DNA from: Owenia fusiformis
Lineage: Eukaryota > Annelida > Polychaeta > Sabellida > Oweniidae
Assembly: GCA_903813345.2 (NCBI GenBank)
Contig: CAIIXF020000002.1
Span: forward strand, 5,124,001-5,188,000
Length of the DNA stretch: 64,000 nt
Direction: 5' to 3'
The notes beneath the pieces are model-generated. The model was not told the DNA's origin. It ran no database searches and was given only the letters and a program-made list of their open reading frames with translations. Positions 22,801-35,611 of the stretch are shown piece by piece (position 1 is the first letter of the stretch; every line of letters begins with the position of its first letter). A program made the position numbers and the translations under genes.

Positions 22801-25800
22801 TAAATCACTGAAAATAAACAGGCTAATCTTGTGTCTCAATAGCCAGTAGATGTTACCAAACTTTTCAGAGGGGGTGTACTTATTGTTTATACAGTAACTA
22901 CATACTATTTCATGTTTATTTACGCCCAGTCTAATTTCCTAATTGGAATTCTAAACAAACCTTGACAAAGTACACTTTTTTATAATTGATGAACTAATTC
23001 TAGGTGCAGAGTATTTCTTCAAGTTTTGTGTTACAGTTCATTGTTTGAACATTACCCAGAATCTAAGGTGAGGCATATCTAAACAGGTGAGGCAAATCTA
23101 AACAGGTAAAGCAAATCTAAACAGTTGAGGCTATGAGATATAATTCTACACAGGATATCGTTTCCATGTAATTTATTTGTTGAAAACAAACGTCTAAACA
23201 AATGTAAACGTTTCTGAGGTGAGGACGTCAATTGTTTTGGCTTGAAACAATAAAATCTTAAATCTTGAATCTCACTGAAAAGCTTAAAAGTCTAATTCCT
23301 GACTACGTCCATGCATGGTAAAGGTCCATGGGGTTACTATAAAGACGGAATCGTTTTATCTAAACTTAAAAAATCATAAGATATACCGTAAGTAATTCTA
23401 ATGATATACGATAGATAAGCACTCTTCGATTCATACAAAAAGACGTTAATCGGACGAAAATTTTCGGGGGGGGGGGGGGGTGTTTTAGCTTGGCTACAAG
23501 CCCTTGTGACCTCCCCACGGTACAATTGTGAGAACATGTGTATTAAGGGGGCGGGGGTGGTCACAGTGGCTTGTAGCTAGACTAGGGGTGTATGTGATAT
23601 AAGAAATAGTGCATATTAGATTACATCTATCTAGAACATTGCTAGTTTCAAGGAAAACATAAAATTGTCTTGTTAAATTATTCAACGAAAAATATATCTC
23701 TGAGTTGGATGACGTCTTGAGGCCATGCTAACAAGTCATCAAGCTGATAATAGAAATTTTCCTCGTTAACATCTCTGCTATAGAATATATTGATAGGGCC
23801 TAGTAACATTGTAAAACACAGTTGAAAACTTAGAAATCGTTATCAAGGAATTTCTGTTGCAGCAGGTACTAAAATTTAAGGCTTTTAGATCTGTTTCTTT
23901 TTTCGGTCTCCAACAATGTATGCGTTTCACATGCTCAACATTTTAACACAAGAATTGTTAGTAAATATGATATCCCAGTTGCCATAAACTGAAAACATAT
24001 GCTGTTTTGAAAGTAAATACATGGCATATAAACCCTCCAAAATGATTAGCCTCATTAATTTGTATGCACTTAAAATATTTCACTAAATAACACTTCTTAT
24101 CTTCAAAAGTGCACTTTCTAGTACGTGTGTTACCATAGTTATCCCCAAGTGTTTTGTTTTTATGATAGCAACCTGTTACACAATGCAAACTGTAACGTGT
24201 TTTAGGTGAGGTCTTGTATAGTTAGCTAGAATATCAAGTGGGAAAGCTGATTTTATAGACAATGGAATGTGAAACTGGCAATTATTTTCAGGTGTTTATT
24301 GCACATATAATGTCGTACCCCCGGGGTCGGACCTTGGAAACTGAAAGTGGGACAGGGTCAAAAGTCGAGTTTTCCAAGAAACCAGCATGAACTCCTTTTT
24401 TTAGATAAGAGCTTACTTTAACCTATTTTTGAGCCAAGACATTTTTAGATATGAGAGGGAGTAGTCCGCCAGTTATCAATGGATCTTGAAAAAGGACTTC
24501 AAATACTTTCATTTTGCATCACATACACACAGATAGCACCAAGTCTAAAGACGATAAAATCACAAACTTGTAAACAACGATCTTTTCTTACACAGGAGAA
24601 TGAGACTTAGCTAGGAATGGATACTATTGAAAATACCTGACTGAACTTTGATGCTTCTTGTTGCCCCCAGGGGGCTATCCGTTGCCAGGTAACTCTGTTC
24701 CTCTGGGGGAATTGCAGAAACTGGGTGGTAAGCTGGAGTGATGACGTCTTGTGATACGGGTGCTATGGAAACTTCATCAGGTTCATACACTAATATTTCT
24801 TCCTCTGTTTGATTTAGTTCTATAGTACGGAGAGAAACTGTTAAAAACAATATATGAAATATTTTACATTAATCAAACGATTTAAAAAATCGTATATAAA
24901 GAAAAAATAATTTAAAGGAAGAAGAAGGAGCAGAGATATCAGGTCAAGAGTATGTTACTTCTACAAAATGGACGCCAATTTTCAATTTAATTTCAATGAA
25001 TTTGGACATTTTTGCACCTTATAGAATCAATTGTTTCAATATTTGACATCTTTTTTATTCAGAAAATAAAATTAGTATAGGATTGCAGTGATACAAAATT
25101 TTGCAAATCCCATCCCTTCTGCTCTCGACAATATGTTTATTTTAGGGATATAATAAAATACAGGGTGTTCAAAAAACGCAACCCGAAAAAATCGCTATAT
25201 CTTGGAAAATATTGGTTCAATTATGTTCATATTTTCAGGAAATAGAGAAGAGACTGTGTATGTACAGCTCCTGTAAATGGTTAGTTGAAAAACATGATGC
25301 CTTGGACACCTGCTCAAAAGACAGTTGTACTAGGAAAATACGAAAAACGCAGTCAGTGGTGACTGCAACTGCAAAAAATTAAATAACTTCCTAACCATAG
25401 TGTTTTGGCTCGCCGAATTTGGCACAAATCATCTTCATTCACTGCATGGTAAATCTGCAGAGTGAAATCAAAATCACTTCAGGGACTTTACAGTCATGGT
25501 TGAAATGCTTTCAAATCGCAGTCAAACGCCCTGGTTCAGGCAGGCTTAAGAAGCCGTTTTGACCATGACTGTAAAGTCCCTAAAGTGATTTTGATGAAAC
25601 TCCACAAATTCACCACACATTGAATGAGGATAATTTGTGCCAAATCTGAAGTGCCAAAACACCATTAGAAAGTTATTCCAGTTTTATTCCAGTATTCCTG
25701 TGGCAGTCACCTCTGACTGCGTTTTCCTATTTTCCTAGTACAACTGTCATTTAAGCAGGTGTCTAAGGCATCATGTTTTACAACTTACTGACAATAGGAG

Positions 25801-26546
25801 CTATGCATACAAAGTCTCGTCTTTCTTTTCCTGAAAAAATGAACATAATTGAATTAGTATTTTCCAAGATATAGTGATTTTCCATTCACATTTTTCGTAT
25901 TTTGCTAGTACAACTGTCTTTTGGGCAAGTGTCCAAGATATCATGTTTTACAACTAACTAACAACAGGGGCTATACATACACAGTCTCTTCTTTCTTTCC
26001 TGAAAATATGAACATAATTGGAGTAGTATTTTCCAAGATATAGTGATTTCTTTGGGTTGCGTTTTTTTAACACCCTGTAAGAACCAAGCAATTTCTAAAA
26101 ATGTCTCGACCGTACCACCAACATTAAACCTCCACATGATTTACATTATTCATGAATAACAGGGTTTTACAAATCATTTTGTTTAGCGTACCCCCCCCAG
26201 ATATTTATATACACGTAGTAGCCATGGTTACATAAAAAGTTGGGCGCATGCATTCAACGAATATCTGCACCTTGTCAAAAGTTTAAGGTTGGAAGTTACA
26301 GATTTGTCTGGATCACTATTTGCAAGAATGTTAACAAGTAATTTTCTGTTCACCTAATAGGAAAGGGAATTTCACATCAAAATCTTTCTGAACGACCATA
26401 GATAGTTCTCAAATATTATGGTAATGCCTAAACTTACCCCTACTTTCGTAAGCGTCACCAAGCGCGTAATCCATTTCAACTTGTGCCACGATCATTGGTG
26501 TCATAACGCAGATGAGGAGGAGCATCTTTGTAATACTGCAATCCAT
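19883..26546 (-). CDS. Single-pass membrane glycoprotein with mucin-like, sequon-rich ectodomain
   Basis: Three exons on the minus strand: 26546-26438 (signal peptide), 24837-24637, 21897-19883. All introns are GT/AG in phase 1; the total is 774 codons plus stop. The start MDCSITKMLLLICVMTPMIVAQ is a good signal peptide; an in-frame upstream Met (MSQLVDHIK) also exists. The ectodomain is Ser/Thr-rich, with a long run of TNTS-type motifs, each an N-glycosylation sequon. Next is a folded-looking juxtamembrane region with three cysteines (SGNCTALQ, DLKCGSVDATVL, HYMCGKM), SEA-like in its GSVxxxV strand. One transmembrane helix (VIIISTTIIIASLCIMGAV, about residues 615-636) precedes a 138-residue cytoplasmic tail ending DDEDKL. 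It may belong to a KIAA1549/UPF0606-like or SEA-mucin group; this is inference. The first intron holds a large palindromic transposon and the second a mariner-type MITE. Confidence 0.8.
22497..22876. mobile_element. TA-flanked MITE (Tc1/mariner-type ends)
   Basis: TA|CACTCACTCCAAAAGTTTGG at the left and its inverted partner CCAAACTTTTCAGAGGGGGTG|TA at the right. It is non-coding and sits in an intron of the membrane glycoprotein gene. An internal stretch of about 66 bases beginning GAGGACGTCAATTG (22632) recurs as a direct repeat at 23220. Confidence 0.7.
23218..23285 (+). repeat. Direct repeat of a 66-base segment
   Basis: The segment beginning GAGGACGTCAATTGTTTTGG and ending CACTGAAAAGCTT is nearly identical to 22630-22695 inside the MITE at 22497-22876. 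It may be a partial copy of that element. Confidence 0.7.
25161..26077. mobile_element. Long-TIR palindromic element with TA flanks
   Basis: TA|CAGGGTGTTCAAAAAACGC at the left mirrors GCGTTTTTTTAACACCCTG|TA at the right. The arms continue for well over 100 bases (TATATCTTGGAAAATA, TGTTCATATTTTCAGGAAA on both arms). The right half carries the inner arm text twice (from about 25700 and 25880), so an internal duplication has occurred. No transposase frame. It lies in intron 1 of the membrane glycoprotein gene. Confidence 0.8.
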
Positions 26547-28002
26547 CTTGATATGGTCTACAAGTTGGCTCATCCTTAATCCAAGCACAGAGATCCTTAC
26601 TGGAAGCAAACAAAGCCAAACCTTATACTCATTAATCTTTAACAATATCTTCTATAATTGTTATTGTTTGTCTGTCATAAACAACGCATTTGTACTGCAA
26701 TTGCAGGCGCGGTCGCCCCCATGGTCACAAATTCCACCGTTCTGAGTACTTTTCGCATGGTTTTACTTATGCCAAAACTGTCAAAAAGCCCCCATTCCCT
26801 TGGCAAAAACTCCCCCCTTGGTAAAATCGCTCCCCCTTGGTAAAAGCTAGCTACAGACCTGTATTGTGTGAGCAGTACACAGTCAACCTGATGCATCTAA
26901 CCTTCTTACATGCGTAATGTTATTATGGCTTACGGTGAGATTCCATCGTGAGATATCACAGCCTTCTCTCAGTGTCCTTCTTGTGCATAGCAGAGATGGT
27001 CTGAGTACCAGAATGGTGAGATTCACTTATCAGTATCAGTGTGGATGTATATCTGTTTTGATTAGATACGATTTGCTTGATTTCCAGAACACTATATCAG
27101 TTATCAGCCTATCATTTGGGCCTAACATCACAACGGCAACGTCATTATCTTCCTTTGGAAAGTGATATACCTTAGGCCTATCATAGCAATATCCATATCA
27201 TGTCAAGGATTAAAACGACCAATGTCAAATAAATATAACGTTCTTAATAACCATCGTAATAAAATTCAGAGCATCTCCGTTTCTGTCTGTTGTATCTCCA
27301 GAAACATCTCTATGTACCAGCAGTAAAACTGTGGTACCTGATAACTAGTGTCCCTCTTTGTTGCATGTCCAAAAGGAGCGAATTAACAGCTTTCTACTGA
27401 GTACCTGTAGTAGAACTGAAGAACTTACCAACGTGAATCTTATAGCGTCTCTCGTTGCTGCATTTAAAGAAGGACAGAGAGATTGAGAATCCGTGGCTTC
27501 CGCCGTGCGATGCTTGATAATGATAACACATTGATCATCGCGATAGCCGCACCCCCTTTTCTTGATCATGATCTTTTCAAAAATCAGAATGCACATTGAT
27601 TGATTCCCGAATGGCACAATGTATGTGTTATCAAGCTGTCTACTGGGTAAGAGATACGAGCTGGTGAGGCACAGTAATTAGCAAGATAATTAGCTAACAC
27701 CTGTCCCATCTGGCAACAAATTATTGATGAAACGCTTGTAATCGATAATAAGAAGCCGTTATATTGCAATATTGATTGGTGTTTTTGTTTTATTGCTGTT
27801 AGTTAATTGATCGATTGTTTGTTTGTTTGTTTGCTTTGGGTGTTGTTTGAAGTGATCGGATTTGTATTTAACTCGTAATACAAAATGAAGTAACAAATAA
27901 ACGACGTGTCGTTGTCATCTCCTTGACAGTTTGTGACAACAGTGCCGGGAGAAACCTGTTTTACTATATCAATGACGAGCGTCGATTCATCAGTTTTGTT
28001 AT

Positions 28003-28080
28003 GTTTCGGCGGTCGGCGTTGGGCGGTCAGCGTCTGTAACAAATGTCAGGTGGTGACATTTTGCATGTTAATGCCTTCTT
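28003..28080 (+). repeat. Dispersed SINE-like repeat, copy 3 (partial)
   Basis: GGCGGTCGGCGTTGGGCGGT, then CTGTAACAAATGTCAGGTGG, TGACATTTTGCATG, ATGCCTTCTT. It matches the 3' part of the copy at 17009-17165. Confidence 0.6.
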
Positions 28081-29319
28081 ATAATTTTGTTTTATGTCAT
28101 TTGCTTTACTTGATTTCAAAGAAAAAGTTCTTTGTAGTTTTTTTTAGTTGTACTTGTAGTCTTTGTAGTTGTATGTCACATTGACCGAATGTTTAGCTAT
28201 TTCTAAAGTATTACCCACTGCAGTGGCGTTAGCGGTAAATCACGAAATAATCATTTTTCTCTGAATAATTTATGTTCTATTGTCTGGGGAATTAAGCCTT
28301 GCGTTGCTTTCTGAAGTAAATTGCGCAGTTGGTTTGATGTGCTTGAGCATGTCTCTTATAAACGAGTGCCTTTTTCTACCAAATAAAATAATTTTTAAAA
28401 ACTTTCTTTGAAATTATCTAGTAATACTTGATTGTCGGTTAACCGACTTAAACCGCCGAACCTTCGTTAATCAAACTATGGTTTTGGCAGTAAATTGACA
28501 CCACTAAAAATAAATATACTTCAATTAATCATTATAATAGAAATTACTTGAATTCTTGAATTTCCAACTTTAATTTGGGATGTTTGGTGTTGCTTATTTG
28601 ATTTTTCGATAGTCGTTTCACCTAAAAATATCGAATCACATTAAAACGTAACGCACATGAGCAGCTAGAAGTAAATGCAATCACCATGGCCCTTGTGGCT
28701 ATGAAGAACTGATCATAATCTAAATATAATTGAGGTACAAGATGTTGCAAAATTAACATTAATTATATTTCTCAAATTGGAGATATAATCAGAAGTCCTC
28801 TAGGACACAAGAAATCAATCTTTCCAAAAATACCGTTAACTCCTCACCGCGCACGAAGGTTATCCACACCGAGCGTTTTTTGTGCCCCTTTGTATAACGT
28901 GTTGTGGCAGCTTTGTAAACATTGCGTATGCACTATGCATCATTTTTAATATTCGAATCGTGATCTACAATGGCCGTCATCGATGAGTCATTTTCAGTAG
29001 TTTAAAGCATGTAATATATTATATTACAGTCAATATGGTACAACGAAAATGAGACTTCTGCGCATGTTAAAATTTTTCGTCAAAACTCAACTTTTGTTCA
29101 AGTTGATACGATTGTCTTTCGAACTAGAGACTTACCTCATTCGAAAGATCATAAAAGACTTTATCTATACTGAAAATCTTAGATCCAAACATAGTAGAAT
29201 ACGCCGTCAGTCCGCATTTGATTTTTTGAAGTGAGTTTCGTAGATCGTCAGATTTCTCCAACTGATATCGGGTTATCTCAAACTGGTTCGTTTATAAATA
29301 CGAATTTCTTTACCGTTGT

Positions 29320-29386
29320 AAGGCGCATGCGCAAAATTGATTTATAAACCTTATTGGTTGATGGTTTTTCTCCTGCGCATGCGTGA
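29320..29386. promoter_or_regulatory. Possible TATA-less promoter: paired NRF-1-like palindromes around an inverted CCAAT box
   Basis: GGCGCATGCGCA (29322-29333) and CTGCGCATGCGT (29373-29384) flank TTATTGGTTG (reverse CCAAT). Two weaker CTGCGCATG sites lie at about 29058 and 29864. NRF-1 sites and CCAAT boxes are usual in housekeeping promoters, but no adjacent exon was found. Confidence 0.25.
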
Positions 29387-31717
29387 AGTCTGATGAACAC
29401 TTATGACGAAGACCGGAGCAAACATTACTAGCTCTCAAACGAAATTCCAAGATTCAGGTCATTTCGCCGTGTTTGCTAAGCGTGTATACGTGAATGACAA
29501 GCTGTTTTGAGTAGATCGGGTACCTGTTTTAGACACAACATTGATTTAGCTTGACATTGATGTGCACATTGGCACTTTTGAGCATGTTAATACAAGTTTT
29601 TACACGCTTAGCACGAGACGGGTTTTCGAAAAATCTGTTATCTGATTCACTCGATTATCGTATGGATATGTATTTCTGCTGACATTTCAACACCACATCA
29701 CATAGAACTACGATGCAGAATGATAATAAAACACAAAACAACTACTAAATTCCACTTGTTATTTCACAGGAGGTAAAAATGCACACTGCCTAGATTCTTT
29801 GTAAGGGTCGTCAGACATCGGATTGGCCGCCATATTTGAAATGAAAATATCACTAAATAGAGGTCTGCGCATGCCTCAACATTTCGACTGATTACACCGG
29901 CAGAGACCCAGTGGTAGAGATTGGAAGGCTAGTAGATGAAACTCTCTTTTAATTAAAGAAGTTAGAACAAAGTATTGAAAATAGTAGCACTATAGTTGGA
30001 ATTATGATATCACATCGTCATCCTGATGAATGGTTCTCTGATTTGGTAAAGACTTAATCAAAGGACAATTCCTGGTTTAAAAAGTTGACATACAGTTTTG
30101 AATTTGTTACATGTAGTTCTCATATAATATGAAACCGATCTCTTTCATATTTGTACAACTTGCTAATAACTTTTTGGAACAGCCGATTTTACTGTCACAA
30201 TAATGTTCAATAACTGCTGAGAAAATTGTTTCAATAATCTGATAAGATAAGGCCAAATCATATTTTTTTCATTTGAGAGTTTTAATTTTTTATTCAAGAG
30301 TGAAGATGAAACTCTCTTTAAAGAAGCTAAAACAAAATATCGAAAGGGTAATTGATAATTATATTCTAGATAGTAATTCCCGGAGTAATTCAAACTAGCT
30401 TCTAGGCGTCGTCAGGATATAACTTCCAAATTCGAGGTGAGAATTGCCCCCTTCAAGATAAATACGGATAATTTTGTATTTTTGTAATGTTTACATTCGT
30501 CCTAACAGGATAAAATAAATAAACACGGAGTTCAACGAAACCTGTTGGCAGGATTGCCTTTCATCCCCTCCAAGCAAAAAACACGATAATTATCTAATTT
30601 AATGCAAAATAGTGCAATAAAGAGATAAAGGTGTGTACGAGGTTATGAAGATGGTTTTGATGTTGGTTTTGTGTGTACGCTAGAAATATTATCCATTTCG
30701 TCCAAGTTTTATTGCAGTAACGAGTTCTACAGGTTCATTTGAACGATTTTTGAAGCACTGGTTCCTATGCTATTATAGTAAGCATCTTGTGTATGAAAAT
30801 ATTTTGTTGGCACCCAAGGTTGCTTTAAGACGGATGGAATTTCATACAAACGTACAATCTAATAAACATCAAAAGTTTGTCTGCTACGATGTGAACATCA
30901 CGAGACCTTGAGACATATAGGAGGGTTAGAAAGTGAAGCTAGATGGGGAGGGGGAGGTAGGATACAGTAAAGCACTCCCAGATCTTGAACTTGAAACAAA
31001 AAGCAAGTGTGCACTTTTGAAAGTGGGTTTTCATATTGTGAGAGGCGCTAGAAATAGTGCTCTGTCTAATGTCATGTTTAAGCTGTTTTAAGTATCAGAT
31101 TTGAAAATCTAGACATGGTAAGATTTTCAAATGTTCAAATCGAAGGCATATGCTAAACTTGATTCGCGTTTAAAAGGACACTGTGTCGAATTCTAAATAG
31201 GATCCTTCTCACCTAAACTCTTCGACATCATTCCATATCCGTTTTACTTTTTATGAATCTAAAATCAATATTTGTACTAATGAATGTCGACACTGTCTGT
31301 ATAAATGACATTCCAAAAACTTTCCACGGTATTCAATAATCAAGATCAAAATCTTTATTTCTTCAGTAGTATTGATTAAGTATTTAAGTACTCAAAAATT
31401 GTCATCTCTGAAAATTTCAGATACTGTAGGCCTACATGTATGTATTTTCCGTTACTAGTGGTGTTATGACTTTAAAAAGGTGAATCATATTATGCCATTG
31501 CTATCTTCTATCTCTTTGTTATGTAATATCACGCCCGGTGATCGTGAAAATGGAACGGAGGGTGGGGGGGGGGAGCAAGCAATTTCTGGTAGAAAAATGA
31601 ACAAATCTGCAAAAATTATTTTTTCAAGAAAAGGTTTATGATTTAATTGCTAAACGAATAGGCGCACGGTATGGTAAAATATGTCACGTATTCTACGAAT
31701 TTTTTTTAGCCGATTCT

Positions 31718-31790
31718 CTTCTTAGGTATAAGGTCTATTAAAAAAGGCGCAACGCCACCAACGTGCAAAAGTCATTGACAAAAGTGTATT
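31718..31790 (+). repeat. Dispersed repeat fragment (AAAAAAGGCGCAAC motif), copy 1
   Basis: CTTCTTAGG, then TCTATTAAAAAAGGCGCAAC, then CCACCAACGTGCA. The same order recurs at 41792-41850. Confidence 0.6.
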
Positions 31791-33604
31791 GAATCGTCAT
31801 CGTAGCATCAGCCAGTTGGTAATCAATAACAAAACTCGTAAGTAAGTTTCTAATTACACCAGTTATGAATGAAAAGAGCCATTCAAGATTGAGACCTACT
31901 TTAGAAAACTATTTCTTGAAAATGCTTTATTTAAGATTGAATCGTCGAGGATGAACATTTAACAAGTTTACTATTTTTATTAGCTTACCTGATATGAATG
32001 AGATGCAGACGATATGCTACATCCAATGTCCGAACGTGGAACGTAGTACTATGTTACGCACAGCGCGATCTTGGCCTTTATCGAGTTCAGGTGGTTCTGC
32101 TAGCACTCACATCACAACTATTTTACATTCTCCAAAACCTCCATTACTGTAAACAGTTACTATGCACTGATCTTGTTATCTAAACGCCAATCTGTCTCTT
32201 AATTTTGAATTAAGTATTACACATTATCACATTTTTATAAACCTTTATGTGTAAGCTACACGTATGTTTTCTTAATTTCTCGTAATTTGCAATTTTTGAG
32301 CTGTATTTCAGGTTAAAAATCATCACCATCTCTTGGAATATGAATTATCGGAATCTGCGTGGAGATTGCTTGCTCTGTTTCTTTCTTTTGCTTCAACAGA
32401 GAATTTGATACACTCTAAAACAGGGGTGGATTTTATATTAGGGACTTAAACATAGTAAAACAATGAACAACTAGACTATATCCCATCGCTTCAAATAATA
32501 TGAAATGGGTTTCTATCCGAATCGATAAACGATTTCGGGAAGGGATCCGGTATTTGATGTTTTATGTCCAAACTATACACTTCTAAAAGAATATTTTTAA
32601 TAGCAACTCTAATTGGCTTATGCACAGATCCTCCAAATTCTTAGCCATTTCTCAAGAAATTTGACCCTTCAACACATGAGGTCAAGAACGCAAGCATTTA
32701 TAGCTGTAAAAATCTTATCACGGTCTGGGTTTAGAATTACAAAACATAATCAGCAGGTAACTTAACAAAAAGAGAAAATGGTCGAGTAAAGCGAGTAAAG
32801 CAAACACTTATTGTTTTGGAATTACTAAAAAGTCACACACTTGAAAGTTTTGGTGTAAAATAGAGTGGAGTTAGCATGATTAGAAGTGACATTTTAAACA
32901 GAGGATAGGTATGTTTATTGAAACATAGAAACACCGAGTTTCTGGATTCTTGTACCATCACAAATCTTTCAAGGTTCCTCCAGAGTTCTGAGTCAATAAA
33001 ACCAAAGATCGTGAAACCGTTCGTTTTGACTTTAGGCCTTGAAGCTGAGGTGCTAGTCATGGACTCTCTGAAGTAGCGAAATCAAACTATAAGTCAGAAC
33101 CGAGACTAACATATTGTTAGTTTCAGGTCAGAAGTATTTTCACCCAAAAACAAACCATATGAGCATTAATTAAATACATTACAAACACAAAAGTACGGAA
33201 AACAATCCTCTATCAAAATTAAGGTTCACATATTCTTTTTATCATGTCTAAATCTATGTGCAATTTAGTAAGTCAGTTAAGAAAACACAACATTGTAAGA
33301 CAAAATGTCTGATAAAACCCAGTATCGAAAATTAACTAGTCTTGAATCGAAGATATATAAAAAGATGTCCAAAAGTCATTATCCACTCTAAAGGTCAACG
33401 TTAAGATAATACTCTTACTGCAGGTTTTAATTGCACCTTGTTCGGTTAATTAGTCCCCCGGGGAAAGAGGCTAATTGTAACAAAAAGAGATACCCGACAA
33501 CACCCTCATACAGTCTATAATAAAAACAATCTGTTCCTCTTATTTGGCCCTCCCCGCCCAATAGTCCATTTGTCACCCCTATACATACTATAGTGAACCT
33601 ATGA

Positions 33605-33912
33605 ATTGTTAAAAACACGATGTTTTATGGTTTATTTATGATAACAAGGGTTTTCCGAAGTGATTTAACTGGGTTGGACAAAAAGTTAGTTTGGGGAAAA
33701 AAGTATATCGGCTAATTAGGGAGGGGTGCATTGGCTTAACATGGCGTTGACTATTGACTTAGCGTCGGGATGCCACCATGTACCTGGTATGTTACCATGG
33801 TGATAGATACAAAAATTTTCCCCAACGTTAATTTTTGGGCAACCCAGCTAAATCACTCCAATAAACCCTAACGATAGTATTTGCACAGAAAAACATCATG
33901 TTTTTAAATATT
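33605..33912. mobile_element. MITE with inverted arms of about 80 bases
   Basis: The left arm contains AGTGATTTAACTGGGTTGG and GTTAGTTTGGGGAAAA; the right arm contains TTTTCCCCAACGTTAA and CAACCCAGCTAAATCACT in inverted order. The outer parts (ACACGATGTTTT and AAAACATCATGTTT) also pair. Non-coding. Confidence 0.65.
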
Positions 33913-34079
33913 CATACGTTAAGAAAATGTCAAATGGACTACAAGCCCTTGTCTTCAATGAAATATTGGAATTGTCCTAATAAGAACTAGTTTGGTATAA
34001 AGATGGAGTATACACAGGGTGGAGGTGTAAGGTTATGAAAACGTCGTAAATCAGTGTCCAAATGCTCCGAGTTTACTAC

Positions 34080-34440
34080 CAACGTCGCTACGGAAGGGTT
34101 CAGTTTTTAAAGTTTAATTAAGAAGATTATTCAATCTTAGATAATGCTTACTTAGATGTTATGCACTCATAGTATTTATAGATGTGAAATTCGTCTAGTC
34201 AAAGATAGATATAAAGTCATAAAATAAAGCCAGAATTGTTGATTTGAGTTTTTTTTATTGATTGTCAAAATAGCGCCATTCAAAGGCTTGTTCAAAAAAG
34301 AAAACATCCCACAATGATAAAATAGCAAAGATAAACAATTTTGCAATTCTGGCTTATTTTATGACTAGACAAATGTTAGATCTATAAGACATACATGTAG
34401 GTCTACGAGTGCATTAATGCATCTACAATTCGGCACAGGA
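34080..34440 (+). repeat. Foldback repeat, copy 1
   Basis: ATAAAATAAAGCCAGAATTG near 34218 and its exact inverse CAATTCTGGCTTATTTTAT near 34349 make a hairpin. The outer sequence (TATAAGACATACATGTAGG, AGTGCATTAATGCA) is found in reverse complement at 58440-58930, about 24 kb away. Confidence 0.7.
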
Positions 34441-35611
34441 GATTGAGTAATCTTAATATTTGAAGAATTGAAACCCTTCAAAGACGGTATCATCCAGGGG
34501 GTATCATGCCCCACCTACGTGGGTACGCACGAGGTTTTTTATACAAAGTCCTTTTCTCTGACAACAGTTGGCATTCAGCGCATAGAGAACGTAGTCAAGC
34601 GTGTTAAAGTTGAAGTCGTTAATCTAAATCTCGATTTTCAGATATTTTGATCAATTTTTATCTAACAAACGTAAGTTTGCACAATTTGACACGTTATATG
34701 ATATTTAACTATGCATTCATTATCAACATTTTAAATAAATCAATTGTATGTTACATCTTCAAAGGTTTGTGACTATTGTTTATGGTTCCAACATTCAGAG
34801 GATAAGGTAACGTATGGGTTTTGTTTTTGTTTCAACTGGGGTAACACAGATTTGAACTAAAGGCAAGAAGTCTATCTACTTGTTGAAATTCCAATTTAAA
34901 GTTTTATATAAAAACATACATTTTTGCATTTTCTTTCATCTTGACCATCGAGTTGTTCAAAACACGTTGAACAAACATAATTTCTACATTAATAATTTTT
35001 ACCTTTTTAGAAATTACTAGAATTTAACCACAGTATAAATTTTAACCACACTACTTCAACAAACAATGAAAATGCTAATTTACTCTTTACATTAATGTTA
35101 GGAATTGTATTTCACCTGATCATTTTAATTGCACATAATACAATTCTCTAAAACCATTTGCTTTTTATTTGAATTTATTATCAACCAATATTATAATGAG
35201 TTCTATAGAGATGCGTGTAAAAATACGATACACTTACATTACACGCATCCTTTACATACGTGCGTACAATTCAACAATTGCAAACTACAAAACTTGTTCA
35301 TAGTTGGTATGTATGTGCCCATATCTTATTCCCTTTACACTGTCAAAGTTTCATTGTAGTTATAAGAAGGCTTGATGTCTAATAGGTAGGATGGTTCAGA
35401 TATTAACTAATGGACTGGACATAATGCTACAAGTGTGATGCATTACTGAAAAGGAAGACTACATGTTAAGACTGTACATTTAGATCAAATATAAATTAGT
35501 TAAAACATAACCTGATTAACAGCTGAAAGAACAAAGATTGACGGAACCATTTCAGCCTAACAAGGAATTCACAAAATCAATTCCATTTAATGACGTCATA
35601 TGGGCCATGTA

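Larger units (their letters stand above)
26547..33600. other. Long intergenic stretch, no gene recognised
   Basis: It contains SINE-like copy 3, a GTTT run at 27816-27831, a cluster of TGCGCATGCG-type palindromes at 29050-29870, and a duplicated ACTCTCTTTAA...AGAAG segment (29938 and 30309). A short repeat at 31718-31790 is also seen at 41792. The open frames are short and without family features. Distal promoter or enhancer content for the flanking genes is possible but not shown. Confidence 0.5.

Noticed and set aside
27345-27769. Overlapping minus-strand open frames near 27.5 kb
   Set aside because: Short, no signal, no family motif, no consistent splice sites.
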